Below are positions 22,511 through 33,609 of a stretch of DNA of 64,000 bases, one piece after another. The stretch lies in NCBI GenBank assembly GCA_009667805.1, contig CM019066.1, positions 327,356,690-327,420,689 on the forward strand. Reading direction: 5' to 3'. A program made the translations under genes and the position numbers. This stretch comes from Leptobrachium leishanense. Taxonomy: Eukaryota; Chordata; Amphibia; Anura; Megophryidae. The notes beneath the pieces were generated by a model. That model made no database searches. It was not told the DNA's origin and was given only the letters and a program-made list of their open reading frames with translations. Position 1 is the first letter of the stretch, and every line of letters starts with the position of its first letter.

Positions 22511-23516
22511 TACACTACACTAAACACTTATGACTGCACTTATGGGAACAACTCATTTACTGAGGACAGAATCCTTCCTGGCGCCCCCTGCAGTTCAAGA
22601 TTTAATATAACCTGTGATGGACACCTGAAACAGGGAGGGATGCTTTCCTGCAGGGATGTCAGCCCTCAACATGTATAATACAGTAACCAGGGAGGCAGCA
22701 CTATTCCTGGAAAACAGGTGGGTGTTTCTCAAGACAAATAGACTCAACAAACCAAGGGGAGAGCATAGATCACACCATCGAAAAGCTCACACAAATACAA
22801 GATAATTAACAATTGGCCATAATTTCCATTATTTATTACTCAAGTTAGGTGGATAAAAATCTATTAAAATCTTTAAATTGCTAAACGTACAGGAACAGCG
22901 CTGCGTCCATTAGCCTTTCATACTTTTTACAGACATGCATGATCGTAATTTGGGATTCTGTCTTTTTTCACTGTACATTGTTCTTTCTTCTGGTTCCCTG
23001 ATTGTAGCGTAGGTCCCTCTTTCAATTTATGGCCACTATATTATGTATTATATTCTTTTAAAATCTTCTATTACTATGATACTATGTTACTGTGTTACGT
23101 TTCTCTTAGAGAATTGCTAACAGTAGCTTTAAAATGATTAAATATTACCTTTTTATGTTTAAAGTAGATATCACTGGATATTCTTGCCAGCTTCTATAAG
23201 TGATAAACAGCCTAAAATATTAAATGGATATTTTAGTAGTGTTTAATTATCAGAACTACCTTAAATATATCCTGTCTACTACAAACTTCATCATGATTCT
23301 CTATAACTCTTTTGAAATGCTTGGCTAACACTCAGATTGTTGACCTTTCTAATTTTCTAAATAGCGAAGGTATCTCCTACTTTCTATCTTCTTCGTCACA
23401 GAATGTCTGCTCCAAGCCTAGACCTGTATGAAGAACTGAGTACCAGGATTGGGGGGGGGGCATTTATATAATTGTTTTTGCATATATAGACATTTTTATG
23501 TCACTGAATGCATGGC
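22511..23516. other. Unassigned stretch
   Basis: No gene or repeat recognised; G10 run at about 23451. Confidence 0.4.
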
Positions 23517-23521
23517 CCTAG

Positions 23522-23815
23522 TGTCATGGATCCCCCTTGGGTTTACGATACTGGTCCCTATACACAGTGTACTATCTACCCCTATGATCCTTAGGTGGTC
23601 GGTAACGCTAACTACCTGCAAGGAACAGATCTTGTAGCACCCAGCAAGGGTTTAAAAGATACCAGATAAGGAGGACACTCTTAGCCCAAAGTAGCAGAAG
23701 TCTTAATACTAGGAGAGATGGTCAACCTTGTACCCAGGATGATGCTCAGTGGCCAGCGAGCAGCGAGGACGGCGCTGCCGGGCGCAGGGTCCAATCCTGG
23801 GCACAGGACGTGACA
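23522..23815. mobile_element. Probable solo LTR, 294 bp
   Basis: The segment starts TGTCATGGATCC and ends GGACGTGACA, i.e. TG...CA with a small inverted terminal match (TGTCA/TGACA). Flanks are CCTAG (23517-23521) and CTTAG (23816-23820), a 4 of 5 match. Short length and a tttaaaag word near 23650 suit an LTR. No internal retroelement genes accompany it. A coincidental TG..CA pair cannot be excluded. Confidence 0.5.
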
Positions 23816-24034
23816 CTTAGTCCAACTCAAGCCAAAATAAAAATGTCACCTGTACTGGTAGCTCATATATCTATGTTGATAACCAGGTTTTATAAGATGT
23901 CCCAGTTTCCTAGATGCTTTTAACCAGGGGTGTATACTTGCATCGGAAGAAGTAGCATTTTTTGCCTAAGAGCTGCGTTTGTATCCTGTATATCCACGGT
24001 AAACAAAAACAGAGCTTTTGAGTTGACTGAAATG

Positions 24035-24412
24035 TAGAGATGTGCATTCGTTTCGGAAAAATTCGGAATTTTGAACGAAATTTGATAATTCGTATTTCAG
24101 AAGTACTTCCAAATAACGAATCGATACAATACGAATTCGAAACTAAATGGTATATTACAAATTTATTTTGTTTTACACTGTGTCATCATCATAAAAGAAA
24201 AATGATTAATAATTGATATCAACTATCGAATTTGAAATGAACTATCAAATGGATATCAACAACTATCGAATCGATTCAAAATTTCAAATCAATCCGAAAT
24301 GAAACAAAATACGAAACGAAATTAGTTACGAAATTCCGAAAAAACAAAATTATTTAAAAACGTACCGAAACTAAACTAAACAAAGCAAATTTTTCAGCCA
24401 TGCACATCCCTA
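24035..24412. mobile_element. hAT MITE (tagagatgtgcattcg family)
   Basis: Termini tagagatgtgcattcgtttc and gccatgcacatcccta. Flanks CTGAAATG (24027-24034) and CTTAAATG (24413-24420) agree at 7 of 8. The interior is built from aattcga/tcgaaat words in both orientations, the same style as 45455-46072. Non-coding. Confidence 0.85.
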
Positions 24413-24420
24413 CTTAAATG

Positions 24421-25136
24421 GTCATTACACCAGCCAACCTGCCAATGTCAAGGCAAACCTGTTAGGGTGGGTCCTAACCTGATTGCAGCTTCCAGCTTGT
24501 TTTCAACCTGTAGACACAGTAGTGAGGTTTATTATTCCCTGCACAAAACAATCCCCTTTTGGGGAAAAATGAAACCATGGTGGTGGCGGTAGCAAATAAG
24601 ACCCGGCTGCAAAATACAGAAAATAGTTAAAAAGACATAAAAATCAGTTCCGGCGTTCTTTTCCCACCATGCCTGGGCAGCAGCGTAAACTGTAAGCTTT
24701 CAGCTCTATTCCAAGTCAATCTGTAATAATTGCACGAGACACTCTAATTAGCTCTGGGCCTCATGGTAACGCTAGCCATTCCCAGTTGATAAGCAGCTTG
24801 TGTTACTGCCCAACATTTGTGCTCCATTATCGTTGAATAACTGCCTTTAACCTGTTACCAGTAGAGCATTAACGTTAGCACTCATTTTCGAACAGCTGCT
24901 CATAGATTTCAGATCAACATCTGATCCAAGTGTTTTAATAGAAAGTGTATTGCTTGTTACAATAGCGATGCTGATAATAATCAGGTGTTATAAGCCGAGA
25001 CAGTTTCTTAAACGGTTTCAATGTGGGGTGTATACTTGTAAAGGAATATCCTTTCATTTCAAGGTCCGATGTAGTTGATGTATGCAGGTCTATATCCGAG
25101 ATGCAAATCAATAAAACTCCCAGCAATGAGTGTATA
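24421..25136. other. Unassigned stretch
   Basis: No gene, RNA or repeat recognised. Confidence 0.4.
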
Positions 25137-26060
25137 GGGGTTATTTAGAGAGCCGGTGACATTTCGGTGCTCTCTCGTTCCCCGCACTTCGGGGAATCAA
25201 ATTTCCCGACCCTGCAGTGAATGCAGCATTCACCACAGGGTCCCCAAAGTGCAGGGAAAAGTCGTCGCAAAACCACCGAAATTGGATATTGGATATGATT
25301 ATTTCGGCAAATCCGGCGGCTTATCGAATCCGGTTTGATAAGCTGCTGGGAACCCGCAGAAATTTTCGAATCCGATCCAATCCGATCCGATAAGCCGCCG
25401 CAAAACCAACGAACATGTCTGGAAAAAGTCAACGATCCGCTGAAAACAGTGCAGACCAGACGCCGGAAAAAGCCGACAAGCCGACGAAAGGGGTAAAAAA
25501 ACAAAGAAAAACACAATTGAAAGTGTCAAATTTGAAACACTTTGCAAAAATAACTAGTGGACGAAAATGTCTGGAATTAACACATACAGTCCTATGAATA
25601 ATAATAAAAAGGTCTGTTACAGAAAAAAAAAGCTATAAAAAAAAATCAGAAAAAAAAAGGTTTGCGAAACATGCCTAAACAATCGTAAAAAATAAAGAGA
25701 CTTTTTGCTGCACATTAAAAGAATAAACGGTTTAATAAATATTGAATAACAACGGGGAATATTTTTAACATTGAAACCTATGGGATTCGCATGATTAAAC
25801 CTGCCGAATGAAACCACCGAACATCAGGGCATTTCACTGACATTTCGGAGTTGTTCGGTGTTGTTTGAATAGGTTAACCATTGCTTCTCTATAGGGGATT
25901 TCTCTGCCTTTGAACAGACACCGTATTTCGCTGGCAATTCGCCAAATTTGGCAAACTGCCTGCTTTTTGAATAGCCGAATGGTCCCGAAATTGCACCCTA
26001 TGGGGAAATTCACTTTTCAGTGCAATTTCGGGGCCAGACTGGCTCTTTCTAAATAACCTT
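25137..26060 (-). mobile_element. Family B element
   Basis: Starts ggggttatttagagagccgg after TATA and ends ctctttctaaataacctta. Shares caccgaaat, attcaccacagggtcccc, gaaaatgtctggaattaac, aataataaaaaggtctgttac, gaaacctatgggattcgcat and gaatagccgaatgg with 52277-53216 and 60021-60854, in the same orientation. The frames on either strand are not conserved. Together with 52277 and 60021 it forms a subfamily with caccacaggg placed near its left end. Confidence 0.88.
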
Positions 26061-26460
26061 ATATTACTCACAGTTTAGAAATCACTTGTAAATAATAAAC
26101 ATACTTTGTTTTTGTTTTAAAATACATTTTATTAACATAAAAAGCTCTTCTGTTTGTTATTGTTTGTCTTATTTCATGTTTATGTTGAGATTTATTTGAT
26201 ATTGGGTGAAGGGGAGACAGCAGAATTTTGGGTGTCCAGGGCAGGACCCAACCTAAACTATTTGAACAATTTTAATCTGTCAGTGTACAGAATGATTACA
26301 TCCTCTATGAAAACCTATGTTGACCAGGTCTGGTCATCTTTATTTCTAAGCAAAGCTCCATTGAACGTAACAGCTACATTAGTTTGGCATCATCTGTTCA
26401 TTTTTGTGTGTTTTTTATTTATTTGCTTATTTAAAAGCTTGAAGAGTTTTTAAACATAAT
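26061..26460. other. Unassigned stretch
   Basis: Open frame at 26154-26453 has no recognisable domain. No repeat seen. Confidence 0.4.
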
Positions 26461-27190
26461 GGGCTATATTACAATCTTCACGCTAAAACAGGGATGCTAA
26501 GGAGAAAAACCTGCACCTGCAGGTTTCTCCTCAACGTCCCCGTTTTACCCTGAAATTATGGCGCAGGCGCTAATCCAGCAGCTTGCACCATAATGCTGCA
26601 TTAAGCCTCAGGATGCTCGGCCGCCACGAGCATCCCCTCCATGGAGTCCATAGGACTCCATGGAGGCTAACGCTGCCGGTCACATGACCTGCAGGACCAC
26701 GCCTCGTGAGATCCGGCAGGTCAGCGTAGTGATTCGCAGAGGGAGAGTGGGGGACTTTTTTCACCCTGTCTCTCTCTGCTCCCAGCGGCAAGAAGAGGCG
26801 GATCGAGACGCCATTCTTGCCTTGGGATGGAAGGTGAGTATGCGATTTTTTTTGGTTTTATTTTTAGCTGGTGATAACGGATTCTGTAGAAGCGGAATCC
26901 ATTAGCACCAGGTCCTAGCTGTGGTTAACTTTTGAGTTAACCGCAGCAGGATGGTAATTAGCGTTAGGACTTTTTTGTAATCCTAACGCTAACACTTTGC
27001 GCTCTCCATGTTGAGCATAGAGAGCGCAAAGTACAGTAAGCTTGCACTGAAAAGATCCGGATTGCTAACAGGTTTTTTAACCCGTTAGCGTTTGGATGGT
27101 AATCTGATCTGCCCGCGCTAGGGCCACCAGAGCTAACGTTAACGCTCACACAGGTGAGCACAGGTTAGCATTAGGAACCTATTAGTGCCC
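26461..27190. mobile_element. Family A MITE (type II)
   Basis: Termini gggctatattaca and tattagtgccc flanked by AAT (26458-26460 and 27191-27193). Interior: aacctgcacctgcaggtttc, ggagtccataggactccatg, agaagaggcggatcgag, aggtgagtatgcg and cgttaacgctcacacagg. These are shared with 37267-37638, 39443-39976 and 56182-56810. No coding capacity. Confidence 0.85.
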
Positions 27191-27193
27191 AAT

Positions 27194-27542
27194 GTTGTGA
27201 CAAATGTATTCCTGAATGTTATTCCTCAAATGATTTCGTAAGACCTCATCTTCACAACTATGCGATTCCCAGGGTGAAATATTGCTCCATTTTTAATTAT
27301 ACGATACTTCAAACAAGAACTATATCAACAGCTCAGTCACATTAACATTGATTTTAGGTAATATCATCACCCCCCCCCTCTTCCCCTGTCTGTGTGCATG
27401 TGTCTTATATTTATCTATAAGTAATAAGTGTGTATATATACATACAGGGTTTATCTATAGTTATAATAAACCTGTATGTATTGTGGTTGACCAGGTGTTG
27501 GTGCTTTACATTACATTAGAAATCAGTCCTATAAAAAGCATC
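27194..27542. other. Unassigned stretch
   Basis: Contains short simple sequence (C10 near 27369; gtgtatatatacatacagg near 27431, partly mirrored by cctgtatgta at 27470). No gene recognised. Confidence 0.4.
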
Positions 27543-27623
27543 TACCGTATTTTTTCGCTCCATAAGACGCACTTTTTTCCCCCAAAAAAGTGGGGGGAAA
27601 AGTGGGTGCGTCTTATGGAGCGA

Positions 27624-27883
27624 ATATGGCCCAGCAGCTCGTGGATGTGCCTCCGCTCACCTGCCGCCGCCGCCGCGTTCGTCTCCCTCTGAGCATGCGT
27701 CCGGCGGCAGGAAGCTTGGGCACTCGCCTGGGGGAGCCACGTGACCGCGATCTCGGATCGCGGTCACGTGGCTCCCCCAGGCGAGTGCCCAAGCTTCCTG
27801 CCGCCGGACGCATGCTCAGAGGAGACGAACGCGGCGGCGGCGGCAGGTGAGCGGAGGCACATCCACGAGCTGCTGGGCCATAT
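27624..27883. repeat. 260-bp near-perfect palindrome
   Basis: The arm from atatggcccagcagctcgtg to gtgaccgcgatc (27624-27752) is repeated in inverted order from gatcgcggtcacgtg to cacgagctgctgggccatat (27756-27883). The centre is tcg at 27753-27755. The only difference I see is one base in the tctccctctgag / ctcagaggaga stretch. The arms are GC-rich (ccgccgccgcc). Confidence 0.95.
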
Positions 27884-28165
27884 CCATATGTGAGCTGGGG
27901 CATTATCAATGTGTGAGCTGGCTGGGGCAAATCCATGTGAGAGCTGATGGGGCAAATCCATGTGAGAGCTGGCTGGGGCAAATCCATGTGAGAGCTGGCT
28001 GGGGCAAATCCATGTGTGAGCTGATGGGGCAAATCCATGTGTGAGCTGATGGGGCAAATCCATGTGTGAGCTGATGGGGCAAATCCATGTGAGAGCTGAT
28101 GGGGCAAATCCATGTGAGAGCTGATGGGGCAAATCCATGTGAGAGCTGGCTGGGGCAAATCCATG
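27884..28165. repeat. Minisatellite, unit about 25-29 bp
   Basis: About ten units of ggggcaaatccatgtgagag + ctgat or ctggct. Variants differ by gtgaga/gtgtga and by the short insert ggct. It starts directly beside the palindrome arm and shares its word atccacgagctg with the unit, hinting that the array grew from the arm edge. Confidence 0.92.
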
Positions 28166-28307
28166 TGTGAGCTAAGGCATATCCACGAGCTGGGGCAATA
28201 TCCATTATTTCACTATTTCATTCAGAATATTTATTTTCCGGTTTTCCTCCTCTAAAAACTAGGTGCGTCTTATGGTCAGGTGCGTCTTATGGAGCGAAAA
28301 ATACGGT

Positions 28308-29398
28308 ATTTATGCATGACTTGACCTAATATGATCAAGGACCGGATCCATAAAACTATCCAGAAGAAAGAGAAATACCTGTCCAGGGAGGATTGGGAGC
28401 AAGTGAAACATATTAAACCTCTCACCCATCTTTCAAGTGAAGTCACAGCTGTTCATTACCTTACGTACAGGGGTATTTATTTTTTCAGAGATTATCTCTC
28501 AACCCGAAACTCTATGAAACTCTCCTGATCTCTTCCTCTTAGATTAGCTTTGTATTAAGGTTTTGTTGCGTATTGATTCGTAATAATTATTTTAAGGTGT
28601 TTATTCCCATGCAAAATCGTCTGGTGTTTAGGCAACCAAAATTTACTAACCCTTTATTTGCTAATCATGAGAACATCACATGCTGCGTTTGTGTATCCTT
28701 GCAGTCTGAAGAATGGAGCAAGTGGTGATATATCTTAAAAAAAATGTTCATTTCATTACTCACTCCTTTATGCATCAGTGTGGGGTTAGGAGGTTGGGAG
28801 GTTTAATGCTTCGAGCACATTAAACTGCACACTATACTGATTAAAAGTGAGGACTAACAAAAACCAAATACCTTGACATACGTTACAGATTATACGGTCT
28901 CACTGTTCTACATTATATATCTAATGGAATTGCTGGAATTAAAATATATAGCAAGTGTAATTAATTATTTTATTATAACATTTCCTTTTTTAAAAAAATA
29001 TTGATTAAAATTAATAAATAAATAAATAAGGTAACTGACAAACCAAAAGTACAACTGTGAAGGACACGAAGAAAAGCTGTTTTGTGATGATTTCGTCACT
29101 CATCATTTTCCATAGATGGGAGACCCGTGTAGTTTTATGCTTAAATTATAATCCACTAGATACATAATGATTAAAAGAACCTATGGAGCAGAGAATTACA
29201 GAGTAACATGTTAAATTAAACACAAAGAAAACAGAATCAAGAGCTTCATTGTTTACATGAAAGGAGAGCACATCCCATTGCATTTTGAACACTTTGTGCT
29301 CACGCTCATTATCTTAATGAGTTGTTTTCCAGGGGAATAAAAATAACAAAAAAAAAATAATAATTTGATAGTTCATTAGCTCATCAGCTGCTAAATCC
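28308..29398. other. Unassigned stretch
   Basis: No gene or repeat recognised; short aaataaataaataag run near 29015. Confidence 0.4.
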
Positions 29399-29454
29399 AG
29401 GACATGTTAGAAAACGAGAGAAATCTCAATGTATCCTTCCTGGTAAAATACTTT
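29399..29454 (+). repeat. SINE/LINE 3' tail fragment
   Basis: ggacatgttagaaaacgaga then caatgtatccttcctggtaa ending atacttt. Only the tail is present, joined directly to a family A element at 29455, whose TTT duplication uses the last bases of the tail. Confidence 0.8.
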
Positions 29455-30184
29455 AGGCCCTATTACAATCTTCGCGCATACGTTTGCGCCGGCGAAAAAA
29501 TGCATTAACGCGAGGGGCATAACCCTTTGCGCTGAACGTCGTATTACAATGTCAGCGCAACAAATGCGCGTATACGTCTACCGCGGGTGAACCTGCGCGA
29601 ACGCTGCGCGAGCTTACTGTACTGCGCGCGTCCTATACTTAACATGGTGAGCACAAATGCGTTTGTGCGCTGTTACGCGGATGGTATTACAATCTATGCG
29701 CAGTTTGTAACGCACAGCCTTTGCGCGCATAATATTAGCAACTCCTAAAAGCTGGTGTTAATGGAAAATTCTATCAACCTGGCCGAACCCAAATACACCA
29801 GCCCAAAAAAAATACGCAGCAAATAAAGTTACACATTCTAAACATACCAAACAATAAAATGGAGAAGTTGTGCGTGCATTTTTTATTGCTGCAGCATATA
29901 TACTGACTTTGACAGGCGCAAAAACTTAACGTGAGACAATTGTGGTTCTTAATTCTGATTGGCTGAATTGCGTGAAAAAAACAGTCCGCACACAGATTTC
30001 TGTGTGCAACGTTGCTGCGTGCGCGTTTGTGCGCATCCGTTTTACGCGCGTTATTGCTCGACGGATGAAAAAATGCACGAGGATTGTAATTCCAGCGTTG
30101 ATTTACGCTCGTTAACGTTTAACGCTTGGCACAAAAATTCACGCGTTGCGCGTGTGTTTTTGCACGAAGAATGTAATAGGGCCC
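29455..30184. mobile_element. Family A MITE (type I)
   Basis: Termini aggccctattaca and tgtaatagggccc, flanked by TTT (29452-29454 and 30185-30187). Contains cattaacgcgaggggcataa, aatacaccagcccaaaaaaa, attctgattggctgaattgc and atgaaaaaatgcacgagg. Its uninterrupted gcgcgttattgctcgacgga gives the empty-site reference for the insertion at 54048. Confidence 0.9.
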
Positions 30185-30187
30185 TTT

Positions 30188-31590
30188 ATAAATAAATAAA
30201 TAATTTAATAAATAAAATAAAATGTACGCAGTTATCATTACCAATAATTTATATCAGAAAAGGAAGACACCTTCTCCACGGTCTTTACCGTGTGTGTGTG
30301 TGTGTGTGTGTGTTCGATTGATATCATATGCATATTACATTAAATTAAAGCATTATTAAAACATGTCAAAATGTTAAACAGATTCTTCTCTGCCTTCCTT
30401 CTCCCTGGTAACCTTGTTAGGTTGCTTCTATCCGAGTATCTACAGAATAAAACTGATAAAATATTAATACCAGGAAGCGTGCGTAAAAAGAAATTCCACA
30501 ACATAGCACGTTTTCCAAGCTTTTTCTTCCATCCCATTAACACTAGCAGTGTATTCTGATGCTCACGCTAAAAAAAGCACACATAGAAAATAACGCTAAT
30601 AATATCATGTCATTCACGTGTCCTTCTTTGTGAACAAGAATCCTTACATATAATTGGGCTCAGTGTAAAACCCTGAAAATATAATTACGGCGGCATTCCC
30701 GCAACCGCCGTTCAACCGCAGCCTTTTTTTCTGAGATCTGAATGGTTCACCCTCTTCTAAAGCAAGGTCAATTTTTAATAGGGCTCTGAATTTATTCTGT
30801 TTATAAGTGGATCGTTTGGGCTACCTAGAAATTATCCTCAGAGAGAGATAGATGCTGTTGCTCTCTGTGAATGTATATACTTTACTTTTATAAATAGGCA
30901 TGGATTGGTCATGACCTTACCAAAAACAGCCTCGGAGAGCCTTCTCTTATGACATCTGCTTAGCCATACCGCTCATTGGTCATTTGAAACAGTGAGGAAT
31001 GTACGTCAGTTCCTATTTTGTTTATGAAGGAAAAGGTAGCTATGTATTAAAAATGATTAAAGGGACATTCTAGCCCCTAATTTAAATTGTATTGGGTGCC
31101 AAATGTCTCTCCCTTCTTGACTCTTCGGATATGTGAGGATTTCCCTCTGCCAAGACGTCCATCAATTATAATATTTTTGTTCATTCAATTGCCACTCGGG
31201 TATTTAGAGAAACCCCCATACACAGCATTCAGCGAGTGGGATAGACACTTTTCCGGTGGGCGCTTCACCTCTCCCCTCTTTCTGTCCATCAATTAGCTTG
31301 TGCTGGACTTCCTTCTGGGTTTCTGGCAATTTGCAGGATGTGCAGCATTAGTTACCCAATGCCTTTCAGGTAAATTTGCATAGAAAGGAATCCGATTGGC
31401 TGGACACTCATATGAGGTCATGCAGGCACTTATGATGTCACCTACTTCTACTCTTATTCAAAACTATGGATGGCCTTCAATGTCTTGAGTCCCAACTTTA
31501 CTAGAACACTTTTTAACAATCACTCACGACCGCAAGTTGGGTGCATTTACATTTCAATCATTTGGACATGCCTATGCAAATGGACACTGA
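30188..31590. other. Unassigned stretch with (GT)n
   Basis: (gt) repeat at 30291-30314 and a short aaataaataaataa run at 30188. The block aaagggacattctagcccct near 31060 is of a type also hinted at 40005 (agggacactctatttatcct). No gene recognised. Confidence 0.4.
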
Positions 31591-32480
31591 CAGGGTTATT
31601 CAAAGAGCTCCGAATTGCTTGAGAAAGGTAACCGAACGCTGAAAATCAGCGTTCGGTTACCTTTCCTGGCCATTCGGCTATCCAGAGAGCAGGCAATTCG
31701 CCAAATCCTAGCGAATTGCCTGAACATACGGTGCCTGTTCGAGGGCAGTGAAATCCCCATAGAGAAGCACTGCTTCGGCTATTCAGAGAACATAAACCAG
31801 CAGTGAAAGGATCCCCTAATGCCCTGCCATTCGGTGGTTTAATTCGTCAAGTTTATTCAGGAGAATCCCATAGACTTCAATGTTAAAAATATTCCCGTTT
31901 TAATTCAATATCTAATAAACCGTTCAGTATAAAATTCTGCAGTAAACAGTCTATTTATTTATAGATTTTTTAGGATATTTTAAGCACTTTTCTTAATTTT
32001 TTTTTTTTTAAAAGTCCGATTTTTTTTTTTAAGTTTACTTATTTTTTCTGTAACAGCCCTTTTTATTATCATTCCCTGGACCTCATATGCAAATTTCAGA
32101 CATTTTCGCTCAGTAATTTCTTTGCAAACAGCGTTTCATTTTCACAGATTCACACAAACTATTTTGCTAATTTATTCACCTCCCTCTGTCTGCGGTGTCG
32201 GCTGCTTCGGCTGCTTCGGCTGTGATCGGCTCCTGCTCAGGCTTGGTTTTCGGCAGGTTAATCCAGATGTTTTTGTGGCTTTTCTGCGTGCATTCGGTGG
32301 GTTTTGCGGTTAGTTTTCGTCGGGTTTGCGGCAGCTTTTCCCTGCAATTCGGGGACCCTGTGGTGTTTGCTGAATACACCGCAGAGTCACCGAAATGGGA
32401 TCGGCAAAAGGAACCGAATTGAAGAGAACGAAAAGACACCGAATGTGCGGTGACTTTTCGAATCTCTTTGAATAACCCTG
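31591..32480 (+). mobile_element. Family B element, good full-length example
   Basis: Ends cagggttattcaaagagctc and gaatctctttgaataaccctg; length 890 bp. Blocks in order: two opposed gaaaggtaaccgaacgctga copies forming a hairpin near 31620-31660, gcgaattgcctgaacatacg, gcccccatagagaagcac-type text, gaatcccatagacttcaatg, the T-rich centre, ctgtaacagccctttttatt, and gctgaatacaccgcagagtc. It is nearly the reverse complement of 41880-42771. No conserved reading frame between the two, so it is non-autonomous. Flanks TGA and AAT do not match. Confidence 0.92.
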
Positions 32481-33609
32481 AATGTTTCTGTATTGAGTCA
32501 GTAATAAGGAGGGATTACAAATATTTTATCTTATATAAGATCAAACGATTAGAGTAAACCAACGTTACATCCATCATGTAGCGTTTTGAGAATGGAGAGT
32601 TGCTGACTGAACGGACGAATAATTTCATAGCATTACACATTAGCACAAAGGTTCTTGGACAATGGATTTCTTTCACTAAAAAAGCAGTTGATTTGGTGGA
32701 TTTTTTCCGATTACATTTTTAAATATAAATGTTTCATTTTGATCTGATACCTTCCTTACTGTTATGTGAATATATCCCACATATGGACCTCAGGTGGGTT
32801 CACACCTGTCTTAGTTAATTATTTTAGGAACGTTTTTTCTAAATTAAAATGAATATTTCAGATTACGTGTTTTCAGTACTGAAGCAAAAAGCATGTTTTC
32901 TTGCTGTTTTCTGGCATACGGACACTCGGATACATATTAATGTTTATGTTTCGCTGTCTCCGCGCACAGCTTATCCATATGGTGCCTTGGCTTGCTTATG
33001 ATTATATTTTTTTTTAGAACTGCTGATAGGATCCAAGTACTGGGACGTTTAATAAAACAGATGCCTCAGATTGGAATATTTGTTGTTTTCTTTGTATAAT
33101 TAGTTTTTCTTTGTATCTGAATTTTAACCAGTTGTATGTATTATTTGTAGATATCATCTTATATCCTGAGAACTAGTAACATGGCATCTGTCCTACACTG
33201 GGCCAGATCTCCACTAACACGCTAAACTAGCGGCTGGATCTGGTAAAATAACAGCCATGGGCATCCGCAGGAGTGGAACCAGCGCTGCCTGTCTGCTCTG
33301 CCCTGACAGTTTTGTGTGCAGCCTGTCCGAGTCTTTGTTACACACAGCGGCTGCACGAGATGTTCCGGTCAGTGTGGGGGTGGTCCGTGTTTATTTTTTT
33401 TTGATGTCACCTCCCCACGCTGGGAGATGCAGGGCTGAGATGCAGGGGCTGCTGCTGTGGCCACAGGCTGGAATACTGGACACAGGAAAAAGGTGATGAT
33501 TGTCAAATTATTTTTTATTAAGCTTGATGCCATTACCATTCTTTATGAGAGGTCCCTGGACTGAGGTCTAGTTTGTCTGGGGAGGAGGGACACAAAATGA
33601 TTATTAGTA
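32481..33609. other. Unassigned stretch
   Basis: No gene or repeat recognised. A plus-strand frame at 33257-33496 has no domain motif. Confidence 0.4.

Larger units (their letters stand above)
27543..28307. mobile_element. TIR element (taccgtatttttt / ccataagacgcac) with palindrome and minisatellite
   Basis: The ends taccgtattttttcgctcca and gagcgaaaaatacggta form the TIR, extending over ccataagacgcac / gtgcgtcttatgg. Next to the right end the word gtgcgtcttatg is repeated (28263, 28281). Inside lie a long palindrome (27624-27883) and a minisatellite (about 27884-28165). The cgctccataagacgcac ends are a widely dispersed vertebrate repeat type. I leave the superfamily open. Large overlapping frames here simply read the tandem units. 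Confidence 0.8.

Noticed and set aside
27590..28205. Frames of 99-183 residues with repeated HMDLPHQL-like units
   Set aside because: They read a minisatellite and a palindrome in several frames at once, which is typical of tandem DNA rather than a gene.
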